64,000 nt of DNA from Algoriphagus sp. A40 (GCF_002002735.1 NZ_MUNY01000078.1:62001-126000); one strand, 5' to 3'; positions 53,016-62,350 are shown, numbered from the stretch's first letter. Numbers and translations are program-made. Notes: generated from the sequence alone by a model not told the origin.

Positions 53016-53099
53016 TTTGGTATTTCAGGATTGGGGGCGAAAGATAAAATTTAATGCCCAAAATCATTAACTTTTAAAGATTCATCCAATACACTATTT

Positions 53100-54440
53100 A
53101 TGCATCTGATTAAAAAATTCAGCTTTCTTATTCTATTCGTCCTTTTTAGTTTTTCAATATCCGCCCAGCAACTCAAAGCCCTTGTGGGAGGGACATTAAT
53201 CGATGGTTTTGGAGGAACACCAATTCGAAACTCGGTGATAATTATCGAAAATGAGCGAATTAAGGCCATTGGTCAAGTGGGAAGTCTGGGAATTCCAGAA
53301 GGGGCGGAGATCATTTCCACCGAAGGGATGAGTGTCTTACCTGGACTTTGGGATATGCATGTGCACCTGATGCTCAATGGACACAGTGACTACACCCATT
53401 GGGACAGCACCTACATCGATGTGTTTGAATCCGTGATCATGCCATCTTCCGCACATCAATTGCTGATGGCAGGAGTGACCAGTGCCAGGGATTTGGGCGC
53501 TCCTTTGGAAGCAAGTATCAAAGTTCGTGACCGAATCAACAAAGGTGAAATCCCCGGTCCGACGATTTATGTGTCAGGTCCTTTTATCCAAAAAGCTCCT
53601 TATCCAAATACCGAAGCATTCCGTTGGGGAGTAAATGGGGCAGCCGATGCACGGGCTAAAGTCAAAAAATTGATTGATGCCGGAGTCGATGTGATTAAAC
53701 TGATCGATCAGGATCAAATGACTTTGGAAGAAGCCCAAGCTGTGGTGGATGAAGCGCACAAGTATGGGAAAATGGTTGTTGGCCATTCCCACCGCCCCGA
53801 CGAAATCCGGGTTGGGATAAAGATCGGCGTGGACAATTTTGAACATACCGGATTGAGTTCAGCTCCGGAATATCCCGAGGACATCATTCTTCTGTTGAAA
53901 GAAAGGGCAGCCAAGATGAATGTAGGGCCGCTTTTCTGGACTCCAACCGTAGAAGGTCTTTACAATTATGAATCCGTGCGGGACAATCCCGAGAAACTGG
54001 ACGACACCTCCTGGCATCTGGGTTTGCCGGATTCGATAGTTCGGGATATCCGGGCTTCGTTACGCTTTCCGGGCAGGATGTCTTATTTCCAATTGACTCC
54101 GGTGAGAAAGCCAACTTTGGACCGCAAATTTGCCCAACTCAAAGAAAGCGGCGTGGTGATGCTGGTGGGGACGGACAGCGGGATTCCAATGAAATTTCAC
54201 AGCCAAAGTACATGGAACGAACTCGATGTCTGGGTGAATCACTTCGGAATGGATCCTCTCCTGACCATCAAAGCCGCGACTTATTGGCCCGCAGTAGCCA
54301 TGAAGGTGGACAAAGACTATGGTACGATTTCCGAAGGGAAGTACGCAGATATCATCGCCGTGCGCGGAGACGTCCTACGGTATATCAACCTACTTCAGGA
54401 TGTGGATCTGGTGGTGAAGCACGGGAAAAGGGTGAAATAG
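53100..54440 (+). CDS. Secreted amidohydrolase (imidazolonepropionase-like)
   Basis: This 446-residue protein has a signal peptide (SFLILFVLFSFSISAQ). The metal site of the amidohydrolase superfamily is seen as LWDMHVHL (HxH near residue 82), VVGHSH and NFEHTG (His) and MLVGTDSG (Asp), within a TIM barrel with a small beta-sandwich at the ends (VLPGLWDMH and KYADIIAVRGD). It is a periplasmic or surface hydrolase of amides or cyclic imides. The substrate is not known. It is alone on its strand and ends 48 bp before a hairpin. Confidence 0.9.
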   Translation: MHLIKKFSFLILFVLFSFSISAQQLKALVGGTLIDGFGGTPIRNSVIIIENERIKAIGQVGSLGIPEGAEIISTEGMSVLPGLWDMHVHLMLNGHSDYTHWDSTYIDVFESVIMPSSAHQLLMAGVTSARDLGAPLEASIKVRDRINKGEIPGPTIYVSGPFIQKAPYPNTEAFRWGVNGAADARAKVKKLIDAGVDVIKLIDQDQMTLEEAQAVVDEAHKYGKMVVGHSHRPDEIRVGIKIGVDNFEHTGLSSAPEYPEDIILLLKERAAKMNVGPLFWTPTVEGLYNYESVRDNPEKLDDTSWHLGLPDSIVRDIRASLRFPGRMSYFQLTPVRKPTLDRKFAQLKESGVVMLVGTDSGIPMKFHSQSTWNELDVWVNHFGMDPLLTIKAATYWPAVAMKVDKDYGTISEGKYADIIAVRGDVLRYINLLQDVDLVVKHGKRVK

Positions 54441-54448
54441 GTCTCCGT

Positions 54449-54470
54449 TTACAGTGATCAGTCGCAGTTG
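54449..54470. repeat. Degenerate GATCAGT-type repeat, second site
   Basis: GTGATCAGTCGCAGTTGG, related to the stretch at 19894-19946, again directly 3' of a gene. Confidence 0.45.
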
Positions 54471-54487
54471 GCAGACAAAACAGAGAA

Positions 54488-54519
54488 GGGGTGAAGTCCG
54501 ATTTAGATTCACTCCTTTT
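54488..54519 (+). terminator. Terminator of the amidohydrolase gene
   Basis: GGGGTGAA and TTCACTCC form an 8-bp stem with one G-T pair and a 12-nt loop, followed by TTTT. Confidence 0.65.
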
Positions 54520-54716
54520 AACTTTTATCGCAAAAGCTTCCTTTTACTCTCAGATATAACATATTGGAAAATCAACTATCTAGGGTTTTATTGTTTCAAT
54601 TTTTAATTACACCCATTGTATAGTTCATTTTTTTCATTTGATTAGGACTTCAGAAAACCGAAAGGCTTTCCTGCTGGATCTATGATCTATACACAATTGA
54701 CAAAGGGTTTTAGACC

Positions 54717-55433
54717 ATGTTCAAAACAATCATAACGGCTCTTTTATTACTTATCGCCGCTCAATCCGAAGTTTTAGCCCAAAAGACTCTCAATCTTTCC
54801 TTTGGTTTCCCGAGTATCAATTGGGACTACAGTGGCAACTTTGATGGATTGAGAACTGTAAATACTGGGGGCTGGTCCATTACCGCTTCTGGACTGAAAA
54901 TCAAAGAAAATGGATTGATTTATGGAATCGATCTCGGGGTGAACCGATATGGAAACGGCTTCCAGTTTGAAAATAGCCGCCCCGGAATTGGCGAGATCCA
55001 TCATTTTTCGATTATGCTTCTCATCGGCTATGACCATCGTCCGCGCGATTCTAAATTCTCTGTCCGATTGAATTTGGCTTTTGGGATTGGAATAGTACCG
55101 AGCGACAATCGTTACTACGAAAATGATAAATCATTTCAAACTAGGTACACGAGTTATGGCATACCACTCCATGACCTCACCTTTTCTGGTTCCCAAGAAG
55201 TCAAAAGTCGTATTTTTCCCTTGCTAAAGCCGAATGTTGAGCTTCACTACGCGGTCGGTGAAAGATCGACTTTGTTCGTGAAGGGGACTCTTGGGATTTC
55301 TTTGATAGAAGACGTGATCGTCAGGGATTTTCCTGAAGTTATCCTCGAGTCTGAGGAATATCAAGTCACCCATTCGACGAGCCTGAGTTACTGGGCCTTG
55401 GACCTGGGTTATTCCTTCAGATTGAAAAATTAG
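54717..55433 (+). CDS. Hypothetical outer membrane beta-barrel-like protein
   Basis: This 238-residue protein has a signal peptide (cleavage near EVLAQ) and mostly alternating hydrophobic and polar residues, suggesting a small beta-barrel: FSIMLLIGYDH, RLNLAFGIGIV, VELHYAVGE and SLSYWALDLGYSFRLKN at the end. I know of no named family, and no motif gives a function. It is a single gene, preceded by 276 bp with repeats and terminated by a hairpin. Confidence 0.72.
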   Translation: MFKTIITALLLLIAAQSEVLAQKTLNLSFGFPSINWDYSGNFDGLRTVNTGGWSITASGLKIKENGLIYGIDLGVNRYGNGFQFENSRPGIGEIHHFSIMLLIGYDHRPRDSKFSVRLNLAFGIGIVPSDNRYYENDKSFQTRYTSYGIPLHDLTFSGSQEVKSRIFPLLKPNVELHYAVGERSTLFVKGTLGISLIEDVIVRDFPEVILESEEYQVTHSTSLSYWALDLGYSFRLKN

Positions 55434-55447
55434 TTTTTACCTAAAAA

Positions 55448-55471
55448 GGGGATGTAAAAGTCCCCATTTTT
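55448..55471. terminator. Bidirectional terminator
   Basis: GGGGA pairs with TCCCC across an 8-nt loop, with A and T runs on both sides, between two convergent genes. Confidence 0.7.
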
Positions 55472-56228
55472 ATTTTAAAAACCTCCGAATCTCCAGTACT
55501 ACCGCATGCGGCTGTTCGGCGTGAAGCCAATGGCCTGCGTTGGCGACAAATTCAAGTTGATAATTCGGAAAATGAGCCTCCAAGTCAGGCAGGTCTTTTT
55601 GCTGGATGTAGTTGGAATTTGCTCCGGCGAGGAATAGGGTTGGTCCTTCAAAAACAGTTCCTTTGGCCAAAGCTTCCCCGACATTTTCGATGTTTTTGGT
55701 GATCACCGGAAGGTTGATTTTCCAACCAAAACCATCACTGTCTCTGGTTAAACTTTTCAACAAAAACTGACGGACTCCGAGTTCGGGAATATGCTCTGCC
55801 AACTGCTCATCGGCATCTTTCCGGGATTGAATTTTCTTTAGATCCAAAGAATTCAGTCCTTCCAAGATCGTCTGATGATGGATCGGATAATAGCGCGGGG
55901 CAATGTCGGCTACGATGAGTTTCTCGACTCGATCAGGATATTTCACTGCAAAATTCATCACCGTTTTTCCACCCATCGAGTGACCCATGAGATAGACTTT
56001 TTCCAATCCCTCGGCATCAAAGAGCTCTTTCAAATCCTCCACCATCACGGCGTAATTCCACTCTTTAGCGTGTGGAGAATCACCGTGGTTTCGCTGATCG
56101 ACGAGGTAAAGCGTGTAATGCTCCACCAGTTCCTTGGCGATCGAAAACCAATTGTCCAGCGAACCGAATAGGCCGTGTAGGATGACGAGTGGGGGGCCGG
56201 TGCCGGATTTTTTATAGTTAAGCTTCAT
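55470..56228 (-). CDS. Alpha/beta fold hydrolase
   Basis: This 252-residue protein has VILHGLFGSLDNW near the oxyanion loop, VYLMGHSMGGKT near residue 82 (the nucleophile elbow, Ser in GHSMG), IVADIAP, and a C-terminal NAGHWLHAEQP that holds the catalytic His. It resembles the YbfF/MhpC group of esterases and C-C hydrolases, with no signal peptide. The substrate cannot be told. Its start lies 7 bp from copy 2 of the dispersed repeat, which may thus occupy its leader. Confidence 0.9.
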   Translation of the reverse strand: MKLNYKKSGTGPPLVILHGLFGSLDNWFSIAKELVEHYTLYLVDQRNHGDSPHAKEWNYAVMVEDLKELFDAEGLEKVYLMGHSMGGKTVMNFAVKYPDRVEKLIVADIAPRYYPIHHQTILEGLNSLDLKKIQSRKDADEQLAEHIPELGVRQFLLKSLTRDSDGFGWKINLPVITKNIENVGEALAKGTVFEGPTLFLAGANSNYIQQKDLPDLEAHFPNYQLEFVANAGHWLHAEQPHAVVLEIRRFLK

Positions 56229-56234
56229 AGTTTA

Positions 56235-56269
56235 TTTTGTCAACGGTCCATAGTCCACAGACGACAGCC
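56235..56269. repeat. Dispersed GTCAACGG/GACGAC repeat, copy 2
   Basis: 35 bp, 32 identical to copy 1 at 31400. It lies upstream of the hydrolase gene. An inverted relative is at 56698-56731. Confidence 0.65.
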
Positions 56270-56297
56270 GAGTAGTATTAAAATCGAATTTCCAACT

Positions 56298-56648
56298 CTA
56301 GAAAGAATTTCGTAATGCTTGAATTTTAATGATCAAGGTTTCATAGTTGGAATATAATCGGGAGAAATCTTCCTCATTTATAAGGCTTCTTTTCTTTCCC
56401 AGATATAAACAGCTTACCACCTCTATCGCAGATCGAATCGCATATCCGAGAAACTTTTTGAATTCAGCGTTGGACTGACCAGTAGAACCTTCTGCAATAT
56501 TTAATGCCACCGAATCGGCTGCTCGCTGAATCTGGGAAGCGAGTACAAACTTTTCTTCCCCGGGAAATGATTTAACCAATTTGCTGACTTCTGCAGACAG
56601 ATTAATCGCCAATTCCCAAACCCTCAATTCTTCAAATTTGAAAGCCAT
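56298..56648 (-). CDS. Four-helix-bundle protein (23S rRNA intervening-sequence/S23 family)
   Basis: This 116-residue protein has the family start AFKFEELRVWELAINLSAEV, then FPGEEKFVLASQIQRAADSVALNIAEGS and KFLGYAIRSAIEVVSCLYLG, the standard four-helix-bundle signature. Such proteins are encoded in intervening sequences of 23S rRNA, as free-standing dispersed genes in Bacteroidota, and as the Avd accessory of diversity-generating retroelements, although no reverse transcriptase is nearby here. It is bracketed by inverted copies of the dispersed repeat, suggesting a mobile cassette. Confidence 0.9.
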   Translation of the reverse strand: MAFKFEELRVWELAINLSAEVSKLVKSFPGEEKFVLASQIQRAADSVALNIAEGSTGQSNAEFKKFLGYAIRSAIEVVSCLYLGKKRSLINEEDFSRLYSNYETLIIKIQALRNSF

Positions 56649-56697
56649 AAGTGAATGTTTAAAAGTTGCTTTAGGGATTGCAGTTCACTAACACGGG

Positions 56698-56731
56698 CCG
56701 TTGACCGTCGTCAGTGGACTGTTGACCAAAA
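56698..56731. repeat. Dispersed repeat, inverted copy 4
   Basis: CCGTTGACCGTCGTCAGTGG onward to CCAAAA. Its reverse complement aligns with copy 2, with a 7-bp gap in the middle. Copies 2 and 4 thus face each other around the four-helix-bundle gene. Confidence 0.6.
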
Positions 56732-56732
56732 A

Positions 56733-57449
56733 CTAAACCTCCAACTGCCTCCGATACATCTGAATCGTGTTTTCCAAGCCAAAGTAAAGCGCATCACAAA
56801 CCAAGGCATGGCCAATGGAGACTTCTTCCAAATGAGGAATACTTTGTGCCAAAAATGCCAAGTTGTGCAGATCCAAATCATGCCCAGCATTCAAACCGAG
56901 GCCCAATTCCTTGGCGATTTTTGCAACTTCTACATAGGGAGCAACGGCCTTTTTGCGATTTTGGTGATAGTGGGCGGCATAAGGTTCGGTGTACAATTCT
57001 ACCCGATCCGTGCCGGTGAGTTTGGCGGGTTCAAAGAATTTCGCCACGGGATCGATGAAAATGGATACCCGGGTACCGATCTCATGCAATTCTGCCACGA
57101 TATCCCGAAGCATGCTTTGATGGGTAATCGTATCCCAACCCGAATTGGAAGTAATTGCATCCGGCGGATCGGGTACGAGTGTGGCTTGGGCAGGTTTGAC
57201 CGCTCGGATCAATTGCATAAATCGCTGATCCGGATAGCCTTCGATGTTGAATTCAGTGGTCACGACTTTTGCCAAATTCAGCACATCCTGATAACGGATA
57301 TGGCGCTCATCGGGTCGGGGATGTACGGTAATCCCCTGGGATCCAAAACGCTCACAGTCCAGAGCTACTTTGACTACATCAGGATTATTTGCTCCCCGGG
57401 CATTCCGCAGGGTGGCGATCTTGTTGATATTTACACTCAGTTTCGTCAT
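56733..57449 (-). CDS. pdxJ: Pyridoxine 5'-phosphate synthase
   Basis: This 238-residue TIM barrel begins TKLSVNINKIATLRNARGAN and contains GSQGITVHPRPDERHI, the family signature. EFNIEGYPD, TLVPDPPDAITSN and LGLNAGHDLDLHNL are further landmarks. PdxJ condenses 3-amino-1-hydroxyacetone phosphate with deoxyxylulose phosphate to make pyridoxine phosphate. Length matches the family. Its 3' end abuts the inverted repeat, and it is divergent from the YqeY gene. Confidence 0.96.
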   Translation of the reverse strand: MTKLSVNINKIATLRNARGANNPDVVKVALDCERFGSQGITVHPRPDERHIRYQDVLNLAKVVTTEFNIEGYPDQRFMQLIRAVKPAQATLVPDPPDAITSNSGWDTITHQSMLRDIVAELHEIGTRVSIFIDPVAKFFEPAKLTGTDRVELYTEPYAAHYHQNRKKAVAPYVEVAKIAKELGLGLNAGHDLDLHNLAFLAQSIPHLEEVSIGHALVCDALYFGLENTIQMYRRQLEV

Positions 57450-57511
57450 TTCAGCTGGGAAAAAAGGGTATTTTTACCCGAAATTTTCGAGGAAACACAA
57501 ACTTAGGACTA

Positions 57512-57961
57512 ATGGCTTTAAAGCAGAAAATAGAAGGAGAAATTAAATCGGCAATGATTGCTAAAGATAAGGTGCGACTGATTGCCCTGCGTGCGATCAA
57601 ATCCATGATCCTTTTGGAAGAAACCAAAGAAGGCTTCAAAGGGGAAATCACAGAAGACGAAGAAATGAAACTTTTGACCAAAGCCGCCAAACAGCGCAAG
57701 GACTCAGCAGACATCTATCAGCAACAAAATCGCGCCGATTTGCTTGAGGTAGAGCTGGCGGAATTGGCCGTGATCCAGGAGTTTTTGCCAAAAGCACTGA
57801 CTGATGAAGAATTGACCGCTGCCATTCAAAATATCATCGCTGAGGTTGGTGCATCCGGGCCGAAAGATATGGGTAAGGTAATGGGTGCTACCAAAGCCCT
57901 GGCTGGGAAAGCTGATGGCAAAGCGATTGCTGATAAAGTAAAAGCCCTTTTGAACAGCTGA
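57512..57961 (+). CDS. GatB/YqeY-domain protein
   Basis: This 149-residue protein has LIALRAIKSMILLEETKEG near the start, TKAAKQRKDSADIYQQQNR in the middle and GPKDMGKVMGATKALAGKADGKA at the end, the GatB/YqeY-type tail domain pattern. The domain in GatB binds tRNA; free-standing YqeY has no firm role. It heads a plus-strand run with cvpA (1 bp further on, start TTG) and pabA, overlapping cvpA by 17 bp. Confidence 0.87.
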   Translation: MALKQKIEGEIKSAMIAKDKVRLIALRAIKSMILLEETKEGFKGEITEDEEMKLLTKAAKQRKDSADIYQQQNRADLLEVELAELAVIQEFLPKALTDEELTAAIQNIIAEVGASGPKDMGKVMGATKALAGKADGKAIADKVKALLNS

Positions 57962-57962
57962 G

Positions 57963-58508
57963 TTGGAGACGATAGATATTGTCATTCTTTTTTTAATTTT
58001 CCTTGGAGCCTACGAAGGTTACAAGAAAGGTCTATTGATGAGTATTGTAGGCCTCATAGGATTTGTTTTGGCAATTATTCTTGGGGTTTATTTCATGGAG
58101 CCTGTGAGTAAATATCTGGCAGAGCATTCAGACAGTTTGACCTTTGCTTTTCCGATCATTGCTTTTTTGATTGTGTTCTGTATCACCCTGGCAATCGTTG
58201 GTATTGCCGGCTGGATTTTGAAAAAAATGATGAACCTAATCCTGCTGGGTGGACTGGACAGCATCGGCGGAGCGATTTTGGGGATTGTCAAAGCTGCATT
58301 TTTCATCAGTCTGTTTCTCTGGCTGGCCAATCTCTTTGACCTAAAAATGCCCAAGGAATGGAGTGCAAAAAGCGAATCCCTCCAATACATTGAACCCTTA
58401 GCTCCGGGGGTGATTTGGGTTCTCGAACCCCTGGTTCCAAAAATCAAGGAGATGGAAAAGACAGTCGCAGAGATTGTGGACGGATTCAAGGATGCTGCTG
58501 CTGATTGA
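57963..58508 (+). CDS. CvpA-family membrane protein
   Basis: This 181-residue protein begins at a TTG at 57963, the only start that keeps the first helix. It has four hydrophobic helices (IDIVILFLIFLGAYEGYKKG, LIGFVLAIILGVYFM, IIAFLIVFCITLAIVGIAGW and ILGIVKAAFFISLFLWLANL) with the CvpA-like GAYEGYKKG turn. CvpA is needed for colicin V export in E. coli and for stress and biofilm traits elsewhere. It overlaps pabA by 17 bp, so translation is coupled. Confidence 0.85.
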   Translation: METIDIVILFLIFLGAYEGYKKGLLMSIVGLIGFVLAIILGVYFMEPVSKYLAEHSDSLTFAFPIIAFLIVFCITLAIVGIAGWILKKMMNLILLGGLDSIGGAILGIVKAAFFISLFLWLANLFDLKMPKEWSAKSESLQYIEPLAPGVIWVLEPLVPKIKEMEKTVAEIVDGFKDAAAD

Positions 58509-59064
58509 CAACTTTGATTCCTTCAGTCATATCCTCGCCGATCTGATCAGGCAAACCGGAGCGGAGTTGACCATTTTAAGAAATGATGTGAGTCCTGAGG
58601 AAATCGAAAGGATCGAATTCCAGGGACTTATTCTTTCTCCAGGGCCGGGAATTCCTTCCAATTCCGGTCACCTGATGTCGATTTTGGAAAAATACTATGA
58701 TAAGGTTCCAGTACTTGGAGTCTGCCTGGGCCATCAGGCAATCGGGGAGTTTTTCGGAGCTGAGCTGGTCAAAAATGCAGTTCCAACTCATGGTAAAGTT
58801 CATGAAATCCATAAGACCCAATCGCATTTTTTCACCCAAAATCTTCCTGAAAAATTTCAGGTGACCCGGTATCATTCCCTTCAGTTAAAGAATTTACCTG
58901 ATTGCCTGGAGCCAATTTTGGAAACAGACTCGGGAGAAATCATGGGAATTGCCCATCGTTCCCTGCCGATTTTGGGAATTCAATATCATCCTGAGGCTTA
59001 CCTAACGGAGCACGGCTTGGAATTGATTTTGGATTGGCTGAGGAGCTGGAAGACTTCGGGTTAA
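58492..59064 (+). CDS. pabA: Anthranilate/aminodeoxychorismate synthase, glutamine amidotransferase subunit
   Basis: This 190-residue class I amidotransferase starts at ATG 58492 (MLLLIDNFDSFSHILADL), with the nucleophile Cys in GVCLGHQA, LSPGPGIPS, and the His-Glu pair in GIQYHPEA. It supplies ammonia to chorismate in either folate (PabA) or tryptophan (TrpG) synthesis; sequence alone does not decide. The large subunit (pabB/trpE) is absent from the window, so it is an orphan or serves a distant partner. Confidence 0.88.
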   Translation: MLLLIDNFDSFSHILADLIRQTGAELTILRNDVSPEEIERIEFQGLILSPGPGIPSNSGHLMSILEKYYDKVPVLGVCLGHQAIGEFFGAELVKNAVPTHGKVHEIHKTQSHFFTQNLPEKFQVTRYHSLQLKNLPDCLEPILETDSGEIMGIAHRSLPILGIQYHPEAYLTEHGLELILDWLRSWKTSG

Positions 59065-59111
59065 AGACTTGGAAGGTGATCCAAATCTTCGATTTTCCAC
59101 ACTGGACGCAA

Positions 59112-59765
59112 TTATCTCAGGTCAATCACCTCTATCCCCGGATATTTTTTGGGATCGAAAGTGAAATAATCAGCCGGCAGGCTAGGCGCAGCTTTTAGGT
59201 TTTTGAAAGAATAGGAAAACATGCCGCCCTGCCCGTCAAACATTTCCCAACCCAGCAAATCCTTGGTCGTTTTGTCTACCATTAACTTCACCTGTTTGAA
59301 AGGAGCATTGGATTTCTGTGCCGTCAGTTCGACCACATTCGCTGTTTTTCCCTGATAGGTCTTGTCGGCTAATAGCTTGTAGTTAAAGCCGGACTGGTAC
59401 ATTTTGTAAACGTTTGAGGGTGTGAGCTCGCCTTCCATTTGAGAGGCATCGTTGATGGTGACTTCCTTGTAGGTGGAAGTTTGGATAAAAGTCCAGACGG
59501 TTTTGCCATCGTTGTAAATTTCCTGGTCGGGAAGTTTAAGCCGGTATTTATCTCCGTTAACAGCGATTTCCCCGGATTGGCGATCTCCGGTGCCTGCCTC
59601 ATCCTGATAAGTGTAATCAAAGCCTGCAGTGAAGCCTTTCATGCTTTGGTACTTTTGGCTCATGCCATCGAGTACTGCTTTGGCTTTTGGATCTTTTTGG
59701 GCAAAAGACTCAAAACCCGTTAAAACGAGTAAAAAAAGAAGAAGAATTTGGGAATGGAACTTCAT
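59112..59765 (-). CDS. LolA-like outer membrane lipoprotein carrier
   Basis: This 217-residue protein has a signal peptide (ILLLFLLVLTGFESFAQ) and the LolA-like half-barrel pattern YQSMKGFTAGFDYTYQ, GDRQSGEIAVNGDKYRLKLPD and GKTVWTFIQTS. LolA ferries lipoproteins through the periplasm. It lies directly downstream of ftsK on the same strand (33 bp gap), the order commonly seen in Bacteroidota, so they may be transcribed together. Confidence 0.85.
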   Translation of the reverse strand: MKFHSQILLLFLLVLTGFESFAQKDPKAKAVLDGMSQKYQSMKGFTAGFDYTYQDEAGTGDRQSGEIAVNGDKYRLKLPDQEIYNDGKTVWTFIQTSTYKEVTINDASQMEGELTPSNVYKMYQSGFNYKLLADKTYQGKTANVVELTAQKSNAPFKQVKLMVDKTTKDLLGWEMFDGQGGMFSYSFKNLKAAPSLPADYFTFDPKKYPGIEVIDLR

Positions 59766-59798
59766 GAATAAGGGCTGATGGAACTGATAAAACAGCGT

Positions 59799-62297
59799 TT
59801 ACAAGCTATTCAATAACCGTTCCAAACTAGCTTCATCCTGAATCAACACCTCACGGGCTTTTGATCCTTCAAACGAACCCACAATCCCTGCAGCCTCCAG
59901 TTGATCGACAATTCTTCCTGCGCGATTGTAACCGAGCTTTAGCTTGCGCTGAATCAGGGAAGTACTGCCTTGCTGATGCAAAACAATCAATCGTGCTGCT
60001 TCATCGAAAAGGGGATCTCGGTCGGAAAGGTCGACACTGGAAAGTGAGCCCTCGCCGTCTTCCCCGACAAATTCAGGCAAAAGGTAAGCGTCTGAATAAC
60101 CCTTCTGTTCACCGATCCAATCGCAGATCGCATCGACTTCTGGTGTATCCAAGAATGCACACTGGATTCGGGTCATCTCAGAACCTAAGGAAAGCAACAT
60201 ATCTCCCTGACCGATCAATTGGTCAGCGCCTCCGGCATCGAGGATCGTTCGGGAATCAATCTTGGATGTCACACGGAAGGAAAGCCGGGCAGGGAAATTG
60301 GCTTTAATAATACCGGTGATCACGTTTACAGAAGGTCTTTGGGTGGCTACGACCAGGTGAATCCCGATAGCACGTGCAAGCTGGGCCAAGCGGGCAATTG
60401 GTGCCTCGATTTCTTTTCCGGCAGTCATCATCAAATCCGCCAATTCATCTATTACAAGGACAATGTAGGGCATGAAATAGTGGCCCTTTTCCGGATTGAG
60501 TTTGCGGGCAATGAATTTCGCATTGTATTCTTTCAGATTTCGGCAGCCAGCATCTTTCAGCAGGTTGTACCGATTATCCATTTCGATACAAAGGGAATTG
60601 AGCGTATAAATGACCTTTTTGGTATCGGTGATGATCGCTTCTTCCGATCCCGGCAGCTTGGCCAGGAAATGGCGTTCAATCTTGTTGAACAGCGTCAATT
60701 CCACTTTTTTAGGATCGACAAGGACAAACTTCAACTGTGATGGATGTTTTTTGTAAATCAGGGAAGCAAGGATCATATTCAATCCAACGGATTTCCCCTG
60801 ACCAGTTGCCCCGGCCATCAGAAGGTGAGGCATTTTGGCAAGATCCGCTACAAAGACCTCATTGGAGATTGTTTTTCCTAAAGCAATCGGTAGATCCTTG
60901 TCGGATTTCAGGAATTTTTCAGTTCCCAAAACAGCCCTTGCAGGAACCAGTTCACGGTTTTTGTTGGGTACTTCGATACCGATGGTGCCTTTTCCGGGAA
61001 TTGGAGCGATGATCCGTATCCCCAATGCCGCCAAACTCAAAGCGATGTCGTCTTCGAGATTTTTGATTTTGGAGATCTTTACTCCCGGATCAGGCACTAT
61101 TTCATAGAGGGTCACAGTAGGCCCGATCGTCGCCTGAATTCCCTGGATTCCAATCTGGAAGTTTTTCAGTGTGGTGACGATTTTGTCCTTGTTTTCCTGT
61201 AGTTCCTGCATGGTTACGGTCACCTTTTTGATGTCGTACTCATTCAGCAAATCGAGGGTAGGATATTTGTATCTAGGCAGGTCAAGGGTCGGGTCGTAGG
61301 GGTCGAGATTTTCGACTTCCTGAGCGGTTTTTTCCTCTTCGGGGGCTTTTTTGATGGAGAAATTCCCATCCTTGATGGTACTACTTTTCCCAATTGGTTC
61401 TTCCAATAAATTTACTTGGGGAACATCGAAAATATCCTCCTCTTCCTCATCGAGATCAGGCAGGTCAAATGGTAATTCCGGTTCTTCGGGCAAGGCGCTT
61501 TTCACTTCCCAAGCACTTCCATCGTCATCTATTTCCTCCTCTGGCTCTGGGAAATCTTCCTCTTCCTCTTCCTCATTCAGGAAAGGATTAGCCTTTTTGC
61601 TTCGCCCATTTATAGCGGAAGAGAGCTCAATTTCCTCCTCGGAGGATGTTTTTGGGGAAAACCAATTCAATTGCTCCAAGCCAAAGAAAAGGACAACGAA
61701 AATCAGAAAGGCTCCGAAAATCAGGATGAAAGTTCCCATGCCCAGAAAATCACTGGAAAGCTTGGCCAATTCGTATCCAAAGCCTCCAGAAAGGAAACTC
61801 CAATACGAATATCCCTCCACCAAAATCACGATGTAGCCCAGCATAAGCCCCAACCAGGCTGTAAAAAACAGCGCGAAAATGGAATAGCGGGTCAGTGGAA
61901 TCAGAGAAAACTTAAAAGTCCAGCGAAAGCCAACCAGAAAAAGAAATGGCGGAATCAGAAATGCTGCGATCCCAAACCAGCGGTAAATCAGCCAATGGGA
62001 AGCCTGCGCACCAAGGTAGCCTACCCAGTTTTGGGATTCACGGGCAGAATCTCGGATGGCCTGATCCGGATTGTTCATGACCAGACTTTGGTCAGCCGGA
62101 CCGTTGATTAGATAGCTGATAAAGGCAATGAACAAAAAGATGGAGGCAGAAATCAGAATGATTCCCAAGGTCAGCGGAAGTTGCTTGAATTGGACTTTAC
62201 CAAAAGAAAAACCAGGCCCTTTGGGTTGCGGAGGCGCCTTTTTGGTATTTTCGGATTTCTTTCGAAAGGTATTTTTGCCGGGAGATTCTGATGCCAT
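59799..62297 (-). CDS. ftsK: DNA translocase FtsK
   Basis: This 832-residue protein has four membrane helices at the N-terminus (residues about 37-205), a very acidic linker (EEEEEEDFPEPEEEIDDD near 245), then the RecA-like motor with GATGQGKSVGLNM (P-loop near 497), VLVDPKKVELTLF and VLVIDELADLMM (Walker B). The winged-helix gamma domain follows at the C-terminus (IQRKLKLGYNRAGRIVDQL), which binds KOPS-like DNA sequences. FtsK pumps DNA at the division septum and helps XerCD. The linker is short compared with E. coli (1329 residues), as usual in Bacteroidota. Confidence 0.96.
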   Translation of the reverse strand: MASESPGKNTFRKKSENTKKAPPQPKGPGFSFGKVQFKQLPLTLGIILISASIFLFIAFISYLINGPADQSLVMNNPDQAIRDSARESQNWVGYLGAQASHWLIYRWFGIAAFLIPPFLFLVGFRWTFKFSLIPLTRYSIFALFFTAWLGLMLGYIVILVEGYSYWSFLSGGFGYELAKLSSDFLGMGTFILIFGAFLIFVVLFFGLEQLNWFSPKTSSEEEIELSSAINGRSKKANPFLNEEEEEEDFPEPEEEIDDDGSAWEVKSALPEEPELPFDLPDLDEEEEDIFDVPQVNLLEEPIGKSSTIKDGNFSIKKAPEEEKTAQEVENLDPYDPTLDLPRYKYPTLDLLNEYDIKKVTVTMQELQENKDKIVTTLKNFQIGIQGIQATIGPTVTLYEIVPDPGVKISKIKNLEDDIALSLAALGIRIIAPIPGKGTIGIEVPNKNRELVPARAVLGTEKFLKSDKDLPIALGKTISNEVFVADLAKMPHLLMAGATGQGKSVGLNMILASLIYKKHPSQLKFVLVDPKKVELTLFNKIERHFLAKLPGSEEAIITDTKKVIYTLNSLCIEMDNRYNLLKDAGCRNLKEYNAKFIARKLNPEKGHYFMPYIVLVIDELADLMMTAGKEIEAPIARLAQLARAIGIHLVVATQRPSVNVITGIIKANFPARLSFRVTSKIDSRTILDAGGADQLIGQGDMLLSLGSEMTRIQCAFLDTPEVDAICDWIGEQKGYSDAYLLPEFVGEDGEGSLSSVDLSDRDPLFDEAARLIVLHQQGSTSLIQRKLKLGYNRAGRIVDQLEAAGIVGSFEGSKAREVLIQDEASLERLLNSL

Positions 62298-62350
62298 CTA
62301 AGCTTGAAAGTACAATTTTAATTTTAGCCAAAAGGCCAATCAAAGACAAC

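Noticed and set aside
60219..60740. Long open frame opposite ftsK
   Set aside because: A shadow; the minus strand carries a clear FtsK motor domain.
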